Of a stretch of 52,106 nt of DNA, positions 36,392 to 44,972 are shown piece by piece (position 1 is the stretch's first letter; each line of letters begins with the position of its first letter). The stretch covers positions 1-52,106 of the forward strand of contig MKJV01000115.1 of the NCBI GenBank assembly GCA_001942185.1, in the 5' to 3' direction. Both the position numbers and the translations under genes were made by a program. Source of the DNA: Pseudonocardia sp. CNS-004. GTDB taxonomy: Bacteria; Actinomycetota; Actinomycetes; Mycobacteriales; Pseudonocardiaceae. The notes beneath the pieces are model-generated. The model ran no database searches. It had not been told where the DNA came from and worked only from the letters and a program-made list of their open reading frames with translations.

Positions 36392-36832
36392 TCACGGGGC
36401 GCTCTCGACCCGCCGCTTCAACCCCTTGAGCGCCGTATCGATGATCACCTTCTCCGCCTTGCGGCGCAGCATCCCGATCATCGGGATGTTCAGGTCGACC
36501 GCCAGCGAGTAGGTCACCGTGGTCTCGGTGGGCGTGCCGGAGAGCGTGTAGGAGCCGTTCTGCGCCTTCTGGATCTGGCCTTTCACCAGCGTCCAGCTCA
36601 CGGAGCGGCCATCGCCTGCCCAGCTGTAGTCGAGGGTGTAGGAGTCCTTGATCGGGCCGGCGTCCATCGTGAACCGCACGCGCTCGGCGCGTCCGTCGCC
36701 GCCGCTGCTCAGCACCTCCACGGTCTTCACCTGCGAGGCCCACTCCGGGTAGGCGGGGAAGTCGGCGATCACGGCCATCACGCGGTCCGGTGGCGCGGCG
36801 ATGGTGATCGAGGAGGTCGTAGCGTCGGCCAT
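36392..36832 (-). CDS. SRPBCC (polyketide cyclase/dehydrase) family protein
   Basis: This intact 146-residue START-like protein is a homologue of Rv2185c. The opening SITIAAPPDRVMAVIADFPA, then YPEWASQVKTVEVLSSGGDG and the C-terminal helix KAEKVIIDTALKGLKRRVES are typical of the fold, which encloses a hydrophobic ligand. The ligand is unknown. The start is ATG 36832. It precedes the ArsA-like gene by 38 bp, consistent with one transcript. Confidence 0.88.
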   Translation of the reverse strand: MADATTSSITIAAPPDRVMAVIADFPAYPEWASQVKTVEVLSSGGDGRAERVRFTMDAGPIKDSYTLDYSWAGDGRSVSWTLVKGQIQKAQNGSYTLSGTPTETTVTYSLAVDLNIPMIGMLRRKAEKVIIDTALKGLKRRVESAP

Positions 36833-36859
36833 GGCGCGCAGGTTACCGGTGTGAGCGCT

Positions 36860-37648
36860 TCACCAGCGGAGCACGTACGGAGTGCCGGTGGCACGGAGGT
36901 GCCCGACGTTGACGCACTCCGTGCGCCCCACCCGCACCCGCTGCGCGAGCGGCTGGTGGACGTGGCCGAAGAACGCGGCACGCGGCCGGTCGCGGTGCAC
37001 GACGTCCAACAGGTCGGCCGACGACGACTCGGCCCGGCGCGTGACGACGTCGTAGGCGAGCTCGGGAACGGCGGGCGGCACGTGGCTGCACAGCACGTCG
37101 ACCCGGTCGAGCGCCTTGACCGCCGCCGTGAACTCGGCTGCCCGCAGCAGGTGCGGCGTCCACGGGCCGCTCGTGCGTGGCTCGACGCCGGGCGGCAGCG
37201 GCGCGCCGCCGACGAAACCGAACCGCAGGTCGCCGATCTCGAGCACCCGGCCGTCGGCGAGTGTGAGCCCGGGGCGGGCGTAGCGCGCCCACAGACCGGG
37301 CACGTCGACGTTGCCGGGGATCGCGTACGTGGGGGCGGTGAGCGCGCCGAAGAGCCGGTCGTACTGCTCCAGCACGGCCTCCTCCAGCACGGCAGGCGCG
37401 TCGGGCACCCGCGCCCACGCGTCGCGGATGAACCGGATCAGCGCGTCGCGCCCACCGGCCGTGCGCAGCCGGCCGAACTCGCGGCTCACCTCGGGGCCGA
37501 GGACACGCCCGAGTATCCCGCCCTCCGGGTCGCGGTAGTCGACGTAGTCGACGAGGTCGCCGAGCACGAGGAGGGCGTCGGCCCCGTGGCCGGCACGCGC
37601 CAGCGCGTCGTACGCGCCGTGCACGTCGGAGACCACGTGCACGCGCAT
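36860..37648 (-). CDS. Calcineurin-like metallophosphoesterase
   Basis: An intact 262-residue protein with the metal ligands in order: VVSDVHGAYDAL, LVLGDLVDYVDY, PTYAIPGNVDVPG, LCSHVPPAVPEL and FFGHVHQPLAQRVR. The asparagine motif is GNVD instead of GNHD, a modest variant at a residue that normally helps catalysis. The substrate is unknown. The start is ATG 37648, and the gene is 10 bp downstream of the next SRPBCC gene. Confidence 0.85.
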   Translation of the reverse strand: MRVHVVSDVHGAYDALARAGHGADALLVLGDLVDYVDYRDPEGGILGRVLGPEVSREFGRLRTAGGRDALIRFIRDAWARVPDAPAVLEEAVLEQYDRLFGALTAPTYAIPGNVDVPGLWARYARPGLTLADGRVLEIGDLRFGFVGGAPLPPGVEPRTSGPWTPHLLRAAEFTAAVKALDRVDVLCSHVPPAVPELAYDVVTRRAESSSADLLDVVHRDRPRAAFFGHVHQPLAQRVRVGRTECVNVGHLRATGTPYVLRW

Positions 37649-37658
37649 GAGATCCACG

Positions 37659-38054
37659 CTACCTCGGTGGCGGCTCGCCCGGCTCCCGCCCCGCTTCGAG
37701 GCGCGCCTTGCAGGCGAACGCGATGGCCTTCGCCGCGCGCTGGCGGCGGACGACCTCGGCCGCGGCGCGGCGGGGCGGCGCGGGCCGTGGCAGGCCGTCG
37801 GGGCCCTCCGGGTCGGCACGCAGGTAGTAGTGCAGCAAGGTGCCGTCCAGCACCGGCTCCAGCCACACCTCCATGCTGCCGACGAGCGCGCCCCGCACCG
37901 TCCACCGGATGCCCTGCACGCCGCGGTCGGCCATGACCTGCAGGCGCAGATCGGGCCACAGCTGCGGCCACCGGGACGCCACCGCGAACTCGGCCGCCAC
38001 CACATCGGGGGGCACCGCGAGGAACGTCTCGTCCACCACATCCACCGACGGCAC
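37659..38054 (-). CDS. SRPBCC-like protein (position of Rv2186c)
   Basis: An intact 131-residue protein: VDVVDETFLAVPPDVVAAEF, WPQLWPDLRLQVMADRGVQG and VWLEPVLDGTLLHYYLRAD suggest a second START-like fold. The end is basic (VVRRQRAAKAIAFACKARLE). The start is GTG 38054. It is the first gene of a minus-strand run that continues to the ROK kinase, and is divergent from the acyl-CoA synthetase gene. Confidence 0.75.
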   Translation of the reverse strand: MPSVDVVDETFLAVPPDVVAAEFAVASRWPQLWPDLRLQVMADRGVQGIRWTVRGALVGSMEVWLEPVLDGTLLHYYLRADPEGPDGLPRPAPPRRAAAEVVRRQRAAKAIAFACKARLEAGREPGEPPPR

Positions 38055-38146
38055 GGCGCAACCCTAGTGACAGGTCGTGCCGACGCCGCCTACTCCGAGG
38101 TAGGTTTCGGGAAACGGAGCCAGTGCGGGCCAGGAGGGTCACGACC

Positions 38147-39969
38147 GTGCGCGAGTACAGCGTTCCAGCCACCGCCCGCGTCGGTGACGAGGAGAACCTC
38201 CTCGACGCGGTCCACGCCAACGCCGCGGGACACGGGTCGGTGGTCGTCTACCGGCGCCAGCTCGCCCCCGGCGAGTGGTCGGACGTCACGTGCGCGCAGT
38301 TCGCCGAGGAGGTCGTCGCGGTCGCGCGGGGGCTGGTCGCGGCCGGGGTGGGTCCCGGTGACCGGATCGCGCTGCTGTCGCGCACCCGCTACGAGTGGAC
38401 CCTGATCGACTACGCGATCCTCGCCGTCGGCGCGGCCACCGTGCCGATCTACGAGACCTCCTCCGCCGAGCAGATCGGCTGGGTGCTGACCGACTCCGGG
38501 GCCGTCGCGGCCGTGGTCGAGTCTGGCAGGCACGCGGCGCTCGTCGACGAGGTGCGGTCCCGCACCCCCGACCTGCGGCACGTCTGGCGGATCGATCCGG
38601 CCGCCGGTGAGCGGGGCGCCGTGGAGGAGCTCGTCGCGCTCGGCGCCGACATCCCCGCCGACCACGTGCGCGCCCGCAGCGCCGCCGTGCGCGCCGACGA
38701 CCTCGCCACGCTGATCTACACGTCCGGCACCACGGGCCGTCCCAAGGGCTGCGAGCTCACCCACCGCAACCTCGTGAGCGAGGTCAAGGCCACCGTCAGC
38801 CTGCTCCCGGAGCTGCTGACCGACCGCGGCTCGGTGCTGCTGTTCCTGCCGCTCGCACACGTGTTCGGCAAGGTCATCCAGTGTGGCGCGCTGTACACGC
38901 GCACCGTCGTCGGGCACACGCCGGACGTGAAGCAGCTGCTGCCCGACCTCGCCTCGTTCCGGCCGACGTTCATCCTCTCGGCACCGCGCGTGTTCGAGAA
39001 GGTCTTCAACAGCGCCCGCCAGCGGGCCCACGACAGCGGCAAGGGTCGGATCTTCGACCTGGCCACCGACGCGGCCATCGCGTGGAGCCGCGCCCAGGAC
39101 ACCGGCGGTCCCGGCCTGGCGCTGCGGCTGCGGCACGCGCTGTTCGACCGGCTCGTCTTCGGCAAGCTGCGCGCCGTCGTCGGCGGGAACGTGGTGGCGG
39201 CGGTGTCCGGCGCGGCGCCGCTGGGCGAGCGGCTCGGCCACTTCTTCCGCGGCATCGGGCTCCCCGTCCTCGAGGGCTACGGCCTCACCGAGACCACGGC
39301 GGGCGTCACGCTCAACGCGCTCGGCGCCCAGCGCATCGGCACCGTCGGGCGGCCGGTGCCCGGCCACTCCGTCCGGATCGCCGACGACGGCGAAGTGCTG
39401 GTCAAGGGCCCCATCGTGTTCCGCCGGTACTGGGGCAACGAGGCCGCCACCGCCGACGCGCTCGAGGACGGCTGGTTCCACACCGGCGACATCGGCGAGC
39501 TCGACGACGCGGGCTTCCTGCGGATCACCGGCCGGAAGAAGGAGCTGATCGTCACGGCGGGCGGCAAGAACGTCGCACCCGCCGTGCTGGAGGACCGGCT
39601 GCGGGCCCACCCGCTGATCAGCCAGTGCATGGTGGTGGCGACGGGCGGCCGTTCATCGGCGTCCTCGTCACGATCGACACCGAGGCGCTGCCCGGGTGGT
39701 GCGAGCGTGCGGGCAAACCGGCGGGTTCGAGCGTCGCCGACCTCGTCGACGACGCCGACCTGCGCGCCGAGATCGCCCAGGCCGTCGAGGACGCCAACCA
39801 GGCGGTGTCCCGGGCGGAGCAGATCCGCGAGTTCCGCATCCTCGCGGTCGACTTCACCGAGGCGGGCGGCGAGATGACCCCCACGATGAAGGTCAAGCGC
39901 GCCGTCGTGGCCAAGACGTTCGCCGCCGACATCGCGAGCATCTACAGCGGGGCGAAGACCCCGGCCTGA
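38147..39969 (+). CDS. fadD15: Long-chain fatty-acid--CoA ligase (FadD15 type)
   Basis: AMP-forming acyl-CoA synthetase, homologue of Rv2187. The P-loop TLIYTSGTTGRPKGCELTHR, the GYGLTETT motif and the GWFHTGDIGELDD hinge region are all present, as is the C-terminal lysine region (MTPTMKVKRAVV). The start is GTG 38147 with AGGAGGGT upstream. One frame break near 39640 (ATGGTGGTGGCGACGGGCGG...) displaces the last ~110 residues and is likely an indel. Merged length, about 607 residues, is normal. It would activate long fatty acids for envelope lipid synthesis or breakdown. Confidence 0.92.
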
Positions 39970-39982
39970 CCCGCATCCGGGG

Positions 39983-40092
39983 CGCGACTCACCCGCACCG
40001 TGAGCGCGACTCGCGGGCCGGGGTGCGCTTCGCTTCCCGCGAGTCGCGGGCTGGGTGCGCGCGAGTCGCGCTGTGGGTGCACGTGAGTCGGG
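39983..40092. repeat. CGCGACTCGCG repeat cluster at the fadD15 / pimB' junction
   Basis: Forward copies GCGCGACTC occur at 39982 and 40004; reverse copies GAGTCGCG occur near 40041 and 40062, with a partial one at 40085. The cluster spans nearly all of the 124-bp gap between convergent genes, with the same organisation as 26634-26730. Confidence 0.8.
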
Positions 40093-40093
40093 A

Positions 40094-41239
40094 TCACGGT
40101 GCGGCGGGCGATGGCGCCCCCGACAGCAGGGCGCGCAGCCGGGCCACCCGGTCCGGCCAGGTCCACTCCCGCTGCATCCACGCACGCCCGGCGGCACCCA
40201 TCGCCCCGGCCCGGTCCGGATCGGCGAGCAGGTCGGCCACCGCGGCCCCGACCGACCCGACGTCCCGCCCGTCGACGACGTGGCCCGTGCGGCCCTCCTG
40301 GACGGTCTCCGGCGCCCCGCCCGAGCGCCCCGCGACGACCGGGAGCCCCGCCGCCGCGGCCTCCAGCGCCGCGATGCCGAGGCCCTCGACGTCGAGGCCA
40401 CCGCCGCGCGTCCGGGAAGGCAGCGCGAACACGTCGCCGAGGCGTGGTGCGCCGGCAGTTCGGCCTCCGGCACCGCCCCCGTGAAGATGACGTGCTCGGC
40501 GACCTCGCGGTCGCGGGCGATCCGGCGGAGGCGGTCGGCGGCGGGCCCGTCGCCGACGAGGAGCAGCCGTGTCCCCGGCACGCGTTCGCGCAGCCGCGGC
40601 AGCGCCCGGACCAGCACGTCCTGGCCCTTGCGCGCGACGAGCCGCGACACGCACACCACGAGCGGCGCGTCCGCGATGCGGTAGCGCCGCCGCAGCTCGG
40701 CGCGGGCCGCCGGGTCGGGCCGGAACCGTTCCGCGTCGATTCCCGCGGGGAGCACCTCCAGCGCCGACCGCGGCCCGAACGCGGCCGCGACCCGGGAGCG
40801 CGTGTAGCGGGAGATCGTGGTGAGCACATCGGCGTCGGCGCCGATCCGGCGCAGCGCCCGGCGCCCGCCCGGCACCATCGACCAGCCCACCTCGTGCCCG
40901 TGCGTGCTGCCGACCACCCGCTCGACGCCCGCCCGCCCGCGCAGGTGCGGCCCCAGCATCGTCGAGCGCGCGGCGGCGCCGAACCACACCGTGCCCGCGC
41001 CGTGCTCGCGGACCAGCGCGGCCGCGCGGCGGCCACGGCGGCCCGGGCAGCATGAGCGACGTCGGGTGCCGGTGCACGGGCACCGGTGACGCCGCGTCGA
41101 ACTCGGCGGCTCCGGGCCACGCCGGCGCGTAGACGGCCAGCTCACCGGGCGGCAGCCGGTCGGCGAACGCCTGCAGGTACGTCTGGATACCGCCGGTGCG
41201 GGGCGGGAAGTCGTTGGTCACGAGCAGCGTGCGCGCCAC
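40094..41239 (-). CDS. pimB: GDP-mannose-dependent PIM1 mannosyltransferase PimB' type
   Basis: GT4 glycosyltransferase at the position of Rv2188c, which adds the second mannose to phosphatidylinositol mannoside. MARTLLVTNDFPPRTGGIQT opens it. GSTHGHEVGWSMVPGGRR, VVCVSRLVARKGQDVLVRAL and RLLLVGDGPAADRLRRIA follow in a second frame, and the sugar-nucleotide motif EGLGIAALEAAAAGLPVVAG returns to the first. Breaks lie near 41045 and 40450. Both look like indel errors, since all GT4 motifs survive. About 382 residues; the start is ATG or GTG at 41239. Confidence 0.85.
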   Translation of the reverse strand: MARTLLVTNDFPPRTGGIQTYLQAFADRLPPGELAVYAPAWPGAAEFDAASPVPVHRHPTSLMLPGPPWPPRGRAGPRARRGHGVVRRRRALDDAGAAPARAGGRRAGGRQHARARGGLVDGAGRAPGAAPDRRRRRCAHHDLPLHALPGRGRVRAAVGAGGAPRGNRRGTVPARPGGPRRAAAALPHRGRAARGVRVAARRAQGPGRAGPGAAAAARTRAGDTAAPRRRRARRRPPPPDRPRPRGRRARHLHGGGAGGRTAGAPRLGDVFALPSRTRGGGLDVEGLGIAALEAAAAGLPVVAGRSGGAPETVQEGRTGHVVDGRDVGSVGAAVADLLADPDRAGAMGAAGRAWMQREWTWPDRVARLRALLSGAPSPAAP

Positions 41240-41267
41240 CGCGTGACGCTATCCCCACCTGCTCGAT

Positions 41268-41304
41268 CGGGCGGCGGCCGGTCGGGCGGTCCGGCCGCCG
41301 CCCG
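41268..41304. terminator. Strong hairpin between the NlpC/P60 and pimB' genes
   Basis: CGGGCGGCGGCCGG (41268-41281) and CCGGCCGCCGCCCG (41291-41304) are perfect complements with a nine-base loop. It lies 26 bases after the NlpC/P60 stop and probably ends that transcript. Confidence 0.75.
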
Positions 41305-41329
41305 TTCCCGGGGAGCGGACGAGCGGCGG

Positions 41330-42400
41330 CTAGAGGCGCCGGGCGCCGGTGATCGGCCGGCTGGAGATGTCCGAGTACTTGACGACGTCGCCGGTCTGCG
41401 GAGCGTTGATCATCTTGTTGTCGCCGACGTAGATGCCCACGTGGCTGACCGGCTGGTAGAAGAAGATCAGGTCGCCGGGCCGGAGCTGGTCGCGCGACAC
41501 CGACTGGCCCACCCGCGCCTGCTGGCTGCTCGACCGCGGCAGCGTGACGCCGACCTGCTTGAACGCCCACGAGGTGAGGCCCGAGCAGTCGAACGAGCCG
41601 GGCCCCTCCGCGCCGTACCGGTAGGGCTTGCCGAGCATCTTCATCGCCGCGCGGATCGCCTCGACGCCGACGCCGCTGCCGTTGATCTCGCTCGGGCCGC
41701 TCAGGTCGGGCCCGACGCGCGCACGCCGCTGCTGCGGGCTGAGCCGGTCGAGGAGGCGCTGCGCCTCGTCGATCCGCTTCTCGGCGTCGCGCTTGCGGTT
41801 CTCGACGTCCTCCTCGGCCCGGGCCGCCTCGTCGGCAGCCGCCTGCGCGCGCGCGATGGCGGCATCGGCGTCGATCCGCTTCTGGGCGGTCTCGTCGACC
41901 TTGGTCAGGAGCTGGTCGAGCTTGTCCCGGTAGTCGATGGCGAGGGTCTCGATCGCGGACATCTGGTCGAGGAAGTCCTCGGGGGACTGGCTCTCGAGCA
42001 GCGCGTTGAGCTGGTCGAGGTTGCCGCTCTCGAACGCGGTCATCGCCACCGAGTCGATCTCGACCCGGAACTGCTCCTCCTCCAGGACCGCGGTCTCGAG
42101 GGCCGCCCTGGTGGGCTCGACGGCGGCCTGCAGCGTCTCGAGCTCGGTCTGGCGCTGTTCGAAGGTGTCCTTGGCGGCGTGCCACTGCTCGGTGAGGGCC
42201 TCGGCCTCGTGGTTGACCTGCTCCAGCTGGCGGGCGGCGTCCGCCGCGTTGCCGGGAGGGTCCTGCTGTGCCGTGGCCGGCGAGGCGGCCACGAGCAACG
42301 ACACGGCCACCATCGCGATCACCGACCCGACGGTGGACGCCGATCTGCCGGCCCGGAAGGGCGTGCGAGGACTCGACGAGGTGCGCCGACGCGACTTCAC
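41330..42400 (-). CDS. Secreted NlpC/P60 peptidoglycan endopeptidase
   Basis: RipA/Rv2190c-type cell-wall hydrolase. The start GTG 42400 has AGGAG upstream; a signal peptide (GSVIAMVAVSLLVAASPATA) is followed by a long coiled coil (QLEQVNHEAEALTEQWHAAK, then IDADAAIARAQAAADEAARA). The catalytic NlpC/P60 domain follows, with Cys in GSFDCSGLTSWAF, His in QPVSHVGIYVGDN and the third polar residue near INAPQTGDVV. At 356 residues it is normal. The coiled coil probably autoinhibits or docks the enzyme at the divisome. The gene is intact. Confidence 0.9.
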   Translation of the reverse strand: MKSRRRTSSSPRTPFRAGRSASTVGSVIAMVAVSLLVAASPATAQQDPPGNAADAARQLEQVNHEAEALTEQWHAAKDTFEQRQTELETLQAAVEPTRAALETAVLEEEQFRVEIDSVAMTAFESGNLDQLNALLESQSPEDFLDQMSAIETLAIDYRDKLDQLLTKVDETAQKRIDADAAIARAQAAADEAARAEEDVENRKRDAEKRIDEAQRLLDRLSPQQRRARVGPDLSGPSEINGSGVGVEAIRAAMKMLGKPYRYGAEGPGSFDCSGLTSWAFKQVGVTLPRSSSQQARVGQSVSRDQLRPGDLIFFYQPVSHVGIYVGDNKMINAPQTGDVVKYSDISSRPITGARRL

Positions 42401-42649
42401 GCGGACGGATCTCCTCTCGCGACCCCGCGCGTCCGCCCGATCGGATGAGCGGGGAGCACCGATCGGACCATCGCGCGGTGACCTCACGTTGCCATCCGCG
42501 GTCGAATGGCTGACGCGCCGCAAGGTCTCGCGGAGATTACGGAGCAACGAGGGAGAGGTCCAACCCGGGGTCGCCCGGCGTGCCGCGCTACAGCGGCATC
42601 ACCCACATGTACGGAGCGCAGCCAAATACCGCACTAAGCGGACGCGCTG

Positions 42650-42931
42650 TCACCCTGCGTCACGAACAGCTCCCCCATTGCCGCCGCTCCGCGGCGCTCG
42701 GCGCGGCTCGGTGGCCACCAATCGCAATCTCGGCACCAGCCCTTGATCCGCGAGCACGGCGAGCGCTCGGCGCTCCGGTGCGTCGAGCTGCACGATCGGC
42801 GCGCCGGACGGCATCTCCGGCGGGCTGTCGACCGCGTGATCCACAGGGGCCGGGGCGCCCAACAGCACACCGATCACGCAGTCGCCACATGCCGCGCCGC
42901 GGACGGCGCAACCGTCACAGTCGATGATCAT
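42650..42931 (-). CDS. Small Cys-rich protein, unknown
   Basis: A 93-residue protein opening MIIDCDGCAVRGAACGDCVI, with CxxC and CGDC pairs that could bind a metal or Fe-S cluster. The rest (DAPERRALAVLADQGLVPRL) is helical and plain. I chose ATG 42931 because GGGAG precedes it; the frame extends upstream to 43024 without support. Small proteins of this kind often neighbour the NlpC/P60 gene in actinobacteria. Function is unknown. The 249 bp between it and the NlpC gene show no gene. Confidence 0.7.
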   Translation of the reverse strand: MIIDCDGCAVRGAACGDCVIGVLLGAPAPVDHAVDSPPEMPSGAPIVQLDAPERRALAVLADQGLVPRLRLVATEPRRAPRSGGNGGAVRDAG

Positions 42932-43138
42932 CTCTGCTCCCTGGACGGGGTGGACGGTCGGTCGCCGCCCGATGCGCACGACGTTAGGAGCGACCTCCGA
43001 CAGTTCCGGCGCTCCTGCGGCCACGGGGCCGGGAACGAGCGCCGGTCGCGGTGCTCCGGCGGGCCGGCTGGACGGGTAGTGCCGAGCTCGGCCAGTGGCT
43101 GTAGCGGTCGGAGCCGGGTTGACGGGCCGGCCGGCTCA

Positions 43139-43463
43139 TGATCACCGGAAACGGTGCCGCGACGACCGTTCTGTCGTCCCGCCACCACTGCCGACGATCG
43201 ACGTGCACATGATCGGCCGAAGTGGTGCCAGAGCGTCAGATCCGGCGCTCTCGAACCACTTCCGGTGATCGCCCCCGGGCCGCCCGGGCCGCCACCCGGC
43301 AGGCACACCCGACAAGGTCGTGATCGTTGCGACATCACGCCGCCCGCCGCCCCGAGGGCGCTGTGGCCCCGATCGGAGCGATCATGCGCTCATGATCGGT
43401 CCGAGACGACGTCGAGCGCCCCGCCGAGGGCGATTACGCGCTGGTCGGACCGATCGTGTTCCG
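43139..43463. repeat. Dispersed ~325-bp non-coding element, copy B
   Basis: This stretch matches the reverse complement of 15849-16175. Block order is kept: GATCACCGGAAACGGTGCC box, CCGACGATCGACG, GATCCGGCGCTCTCGAA, CACTTCCGGTGATC, GATCGTTGCGACATCACG, GAGGGCGCTGTGGCCCCG, TGATCGGTCCGAGA, GCCGAGGGCGAT. It lies in the 600-bp gap between the NYN gene and the Cys-rich gene. No coding frame is evident. Confidence 0.85.
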
Positions 43464-43530
43464 CCGAGCTCGACCGCGGAGCCGGCGAACGCGGCGGGAT
43501 CACATCCGACCGCTGATCAATTCGTGCTCG

Positions 43531-44864
43531 CTAGCGCACGAGGCGCGTGAGCAGCAGGGTGGAGGGGACCGCGTGCGCCCCGCTGCGCCGGACCGACCGG
43601 ACGACGGCACGGTCGGACGTGGCCACCACCACGGGCCTGCCCTGCGGCTCGGCCGCCACGAGGTCGCGGATCACGTCGTCGGCGAGCACGCCGGGGTCGC
43701 TGAACAGCACCCGCACCCCGCGGGAGCCGCGGGGCGGTGCGGTGATCACGCCGGCGCCGTCGAACACGACGGTGATCTCCACCCCGTTGCGTGCGGCGAG
43801 GGCGCCGAGCTGCCCGACGAGGCGGGAACGCTGGTCGGCGAGCGGGAGCTCGGGGTAGCCGGTCTTGCTGACGTTGTAGCCGTCGACGACCAGGTGCAGC
43901 GACGGCACCGCGAGCAGCGCGTCCAGCTCGGCGGCCGTGCCGACGGCGGAGCCGCCGCGGGCGGCGCGCGCGCGGCCACGAGGTCGCCGGGGCGGGGCCC
44001 GCCCCCGCCGAGGGCGAGCTCGCGCCGCAGGCCGCTGAGCGCGCCGCCGAGGGTGTCCATGAGGAGCTCGAGTCGCACCTCGTCGGCCTTGCGCGCCTCC
44101 CTGGCCGCCTGCCGGGCGGCGGCCACCTCGGCGGCGGCGCGGTCGGCGCGCCTGCGTTCGGCGTCGGCGCGTTCCCGCTCGCGGTCGCGTTCGGCGACGG
44201 CTACGGCGAGGTCTCGTTCCGCGGCGAGCCGCAGGTCCTCGACGGCCTTCTCGGCCGCCGCCTGGGCGTCGCGGGCCGCCCGCAGCGTGGCCCCCTGCTC
44301 GGAGACGCGGCGGCGCAGCTGCTGGTACTCGTGGTCGCGCTGCTGCCCGGCGGTGCGGGCCTGCGCCCTGGCCTCGCTGAGCTCGCCGCGCAGCCGTTCG
44401 AGCTCGGTGGTGAGCTTGTCCACGCGCGACAGCGCGGCGTCGCGCTCCGCGCGCAGCTCCCCCGCCTCGCCCCGGCGCGCGGCCGCGGCGACGGCCTCCC
44501 CCGCGTCCGGGTCGTCGTTCAGCAGCGCCGCGGCGGCGGCCATGAGCGGATCGTCGGCGGCGGTGGTCAGCTCACCGGGGCGCTGGTCCTCCCACCAGGC
44601 CACCACCGCGGTGCGGAACGCCGCCGACACCTCGAGCTCCGCCGTGAGCGCCCCACCGCCGAGCTTGGCCCGCTTCGCCGGGGTGAACCGCGCCAACCTG
44701 CGCAGCGGCACCGGAACATCCACGGACGGCATCGCGCCGACGGCGGTGGCCGCGATCTCGGCCAGCCGGGAGCGCAGCGCGTCCGGCAGCCGCGACCAGT
44801 CGACCTGCCCGGACGACGGCGCACCCGTGGAGGGCGAGCCGGAGGTGCCGTCGGGCCTGGACAT
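43531..44864 (-). CDS. NYN domain-containing (YacP-like) RNA-binding protein
   Basis: The N-terminal half is a helical, charged domain (RLPDALRSRLAEIAATAVGA, then RLARFTPAKRAKLGGGALTA). A long coiled coil follows (ERLRGELSEARAQARTAGQQ, then AERDRERERADAERRRADRA). The C-terminal NYN/PIN-like nuclease domain reads LHLVVDGYNVSKTGYPELPL and ITVVFDGAGVI, with acidic residues VDGYN and VFDGA suited to metal binding. The NYN part is in a second frame after a break near 43970. About 445 residues merged; the start is ATG 44864. A role in RNA processing is likely but not shown. Confidence 0.82.
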
Positions 44865-44958
44865 CGCACCAGGTTATCTGCGTTCCGCCGGGTTCACCGG
44901 TGACGCGGCGGTCACAATCCGTGCGGGCCGGTCGTCACAGACTGTCGGAGGCGCTCGC

Positions 44959-44964
44959 TACCGT
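44959..44964 (+). promoter_or_regulatory. -10 element upstream of the exonuclease/GIY-YIG gene
   Basis: TACCGT is followed by eight bases and the GTG at 44973, suggesting a leaderless or nearly leaderless transcript. Confidence 0.45.
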
Positions 44965-44972
44965 CCGCGCCC

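Noticed and set aside
35192..37936. A 914-codon plus-strand open frame across the ArsA-like, SRPBCC and phosphoesterase genes
   Set aside because: It runs antisense through several genes with strong family motifs, and its own translation is repetitive Arg/Gly/Glu-rich sequence without domains.
42401..42649. A ydaO-type (c-di-AMP) riboswitch upstream of the NlpC/P60 gene
   Set aside because: Such switches often precede cell-wall hydrolase genes in actinobacteria, but I could not find the conserved G-rich core or the expected stems here.
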